A stretch of 6,735 nucleotides of DNA, from positions 1-6,735 of the forward strand of contig VAYV01000027.1 in NCBI GenBank assembly GCA_005883175.1, in the 5' to 3' direction. Source of the DNA: Actinomycetota bacterium. GTDB lineage: Bacteria; Actinomycetota; AC-67. The position numbers and the translations under genes were made by a program. Below, in pieces: positions 5,461 through 6,735 of the stretch. The notes below the pieces were generated by a model, which was not told where the DNA came from, searched no databases, and was given only the letters and a program-made list of their open reading frames with translations. Position 1 is the first letter of the stretch. Each line of letters begins with the position of its first letter.

Positions 5461-6735
5461 ATCGCTTCCCCCCTCTTGAACCGGCCGGCGACCATGCCGA
5501 CGAGCGGCTTCAGCTCGTCGACCCCAAGAAGCTTCGCGGCGATCAGATAGGTCACGATGCCACCGAGAACAGCCGAGCCTACCTGAGCAAGCTGACCCGA
5601 GAAACGGCCCAGATCGACCGAGGACCCGACGCTCCTGGCGATCACCCAAGCGACGAGTCCCGTTGCGACCGACGCGATCCCGATGCGCGTGTGGGACGTC
5701 AGCAACCGGCCACCGTCGAGCCCTCCGATCCGCGACCGGAGGACGACGGCTCCATACAGCGCGCCGCCGATGTACGACAGCGCGAGGGAAAGTGCGAGCC
5801 CCGGAACTCCCATGACCACGTACAGGGGTATCGCGGTAGCGATGTTCACCACGTTCGTGACGACGTTCACGATCCACGGCGTCTTCGTGTCTTGCATCGC
5901 GTAGAACGCGCGCATGATCTGTTGGAACGCCGCGTACGCGCCCAAGCCGATGGCCATCAAGACGAACGTGTCGGCCGCGAGCTGCGTCGATCGTGCCGAG
6001 AACGTGCCGTGCTGCAGCAGCAGCCGGTTGAGCGGCACGCTGAGTGCGATGAAGCCGGCAGAGGCGGGCAGCACGATCAGTGCGGTCGTTCGAAGACCGA
6101 GAGAGACATCACGCCGGACGGCTCCCAGATCCCTCGTCACGTAGTGCTCCGAGATCTCGCGGACGAAATACGTCATGACGCTGACCGCGAAGATGCCGTA
6201 GGGGAGCTGGAACAAGATCCAGGCGTTGTTGAATGCGGTCACGCCTCCTTGCTTCCCGTTCGCGAGCGCGAACAAGACCCACAGCCCGATCTGGTTGACG
6301 ATGACGTACCCGAACGAATATTTGGCGAGGTTGCCCACGTGACGGATGGCGGGGTGTCGCCACTGGAACGCGCGCAGCTGGTACTTGCCGGGAAGCTTCG
6401 CGATGAACGGAACCAGCACGAGCGTCATCGCGATCACGCCCAGCGTCGTGCCTCCGGCGAGCAGCCATTTGTCGCCGAGCGTCAGCGAGCTCAGCGTCGG
6501 CGTGCGGGAGCCATGCTCGTACCGGAAGACGATGAACGTCGCGATGACGATGAGGTTGTTCAGAACGGGAGCGAACATCGGGATCGCGAAGCGACGATAC
6601 GCGTTGAGCAAGCCGGTCATCACGGCGCCGACGGCGTAGAAGATCATCTGCGGCATGAAGAGCCGGAGGAAGAACCCGCCCACCGCTTCTTGTTGCGCGC
6701 GCTGCGCCGCAGGCACATGGAACGCGTAGATCTTG
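5457..6735 (-). CDS. murJ: Lipid II flippase MurJ (MviN), N-terminus cut by window edge
   Basis: MurJ moves lipid II across the cytoplasmic membrane for cell-wall synthesis. About 425 residues are visible; the first helices, with the essential arginines of TM1-2 in E. coli MurJ, lie beyond the right edge, and the first visible codon is internal. Hydrophobic helices alternate regularly throughout. Family signatures: FMPQMIFYAVGAVMTGLLNA then RRFAIPMFAPVLNNL; NAWILFQLPYGIFAVSVMTY; PASAGFIALSVPLNRLLLQHG.F; and the hallmark RAFYAMQDTKTPW followed by GVPGLALSLALSY. The protein ends soon after the last helix with a short basic tail (RFKRGEAM) and has no kinase-like domain, in contrast to the M. tuberculosis MviN fusion; the equivalent domain is the separate gene two positions downstream. 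The usual VP.LS motif after the SVMTY helix reads VREISEH, a mild deviation. The TGA overlaps the next start by 4 bp, so it leads the co-transcribed cluster as seen here. Confidence 0.95.
   Translation of the reverse strand, partial: KIYAFHVPAAQRAQQEAVGGFFLRLFMPQMIFYAVGAVMTGLLNAYRRFAIPMFAPVLNNLIVIATFIVFRYEHGSRTPTLSSLTLGDKWLLAGGTTLGVIAMTLVLVPFIAKLPGKYQLRAFQWRHPAIRHVGNLAKYSFGYVIVNQIGLWVLFALANGKQGGVTAFNNAWILFQLPYGIFAVSVMTYFVREISEHYVTRDLGAVRRDVSLGLRTTALIVLPASAGFIALSVPLNRLLLQHGTFSARSTQLAADTFVLMAIGLGAYAAFQQIMRAFYAMQDTKTPWIVNVVTNVVNIATAIPLYVVMGVPGLALSLALSYIGGALYGAVVLRSRIGGLDGGRLLTSHTRIGIASVATGLVAWVIARSVGSSVDLGRFSGQLAQVGSAVLGGIVTYLIAAKLLGVDELKPLVGMVAGRFKRGEAM
5467..5475 (-). promoter_or_regulatory. 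Ribosome binding site fixing the GTG start of the TadE-like gene
   Basis: The minus strand reads GAGGGGGGAAG (5475-5465), ending a few bases before the GTG at 5460 and within the last murJ codons (Arg-Gly-Glu-Ala-Met-stop). It supports the GTG that overlaps the murJ TGA and rules out the longer upstream open frame, whose residues antisense-shadow murJ and do not look like protein. Confidence 0.55.

Noticed and set aside
5461..5877. Minus-strand extension of the TadE-like frame upstream to 264 codons
   Set aside because: It overlaps murJ in another frame and is Arg/His-rich; the GTG at 5460 has a ribosome site and a 4-bp overlap with the murJ stop.
1..6735. CRISPR arrays, tRNA or rRNA genes, insertion sequences, phage or attachment sites
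   Set aside because: No regularly spaced repeats, RNA gene signatures, transposase-like proteins or flanking inverted repeats were seen; nearly all bases lie within envelope or regulatory genes.

Overview
The window is a single, tightly packed, minus-strand gene cluster of high G+C content. Its backbone matches the actinobacterial murJ(mviN) - sigM - anti-sigma - trxB locus that lies near the replication origin in mycobacteria and relatives (M. tuberculosis Rv3910-Rv3913). I therefore infer a member of the Actinomycetota, probably not a mycobacterium, because the arrangement differs in detail. Class or genus cannot be given from this sequence. Assignments rest on reading the proteins; no database search was run.

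In order of transcription (right to left): murJ, the lipid II flippase, missing its N-terminus at the window edge (6735-5457); a 125-aa single-pass TadE-like protein (5460-5083); a membrane-anchored pseudokinase with an outside discoidin-like domain, broken by a frameshift (5086-3910); a FemAB/FemX-type aminoacyltransferase (3874-2804); alanine racemase (2803-1730); an ECF sigma factor of SigM type (1724-1116); its zinc-binding, membrane-spanning anti-sigma factor (1119-301); and the first 76 codons of thioredoxin reductase (228-1). Junctions are 4-bp overlaps (GTGA or ATGA), direct abutment, or a 5-bp gap. The only real intergenic space is 72 bp before trxB, which holds a possible ECF-type promoter. 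No RNA gene, mobile element, CRISPR array or convincing terminator was seen.

Functionally this looks like an envelope module. Alr supplies D-alanine for the peptidoglycan stem, the FemAB enzyme could add branch residues to lipid II, MurJ exports lipid II, and the pseudokinase with an outside binding domain is a likely regulatory or scaffolding partner of MurJ. The sigma/anti-sigma pair could sense envelope or thiol stress, with trxB as a downstream thiol-redox gene.

The most notable points are: (1) the pseudokinase plus outside domain that is fused to MurJ in M. tuberculosis is here a separate gene, with a TadE-like gene wedged between; (2) femAB and alr are inserted between that gene and sigM; (3) a frameshift, apparently with lost sequence, near 4080 makes the pseudokinase and FemAB read as one artificial 760-codon frame.
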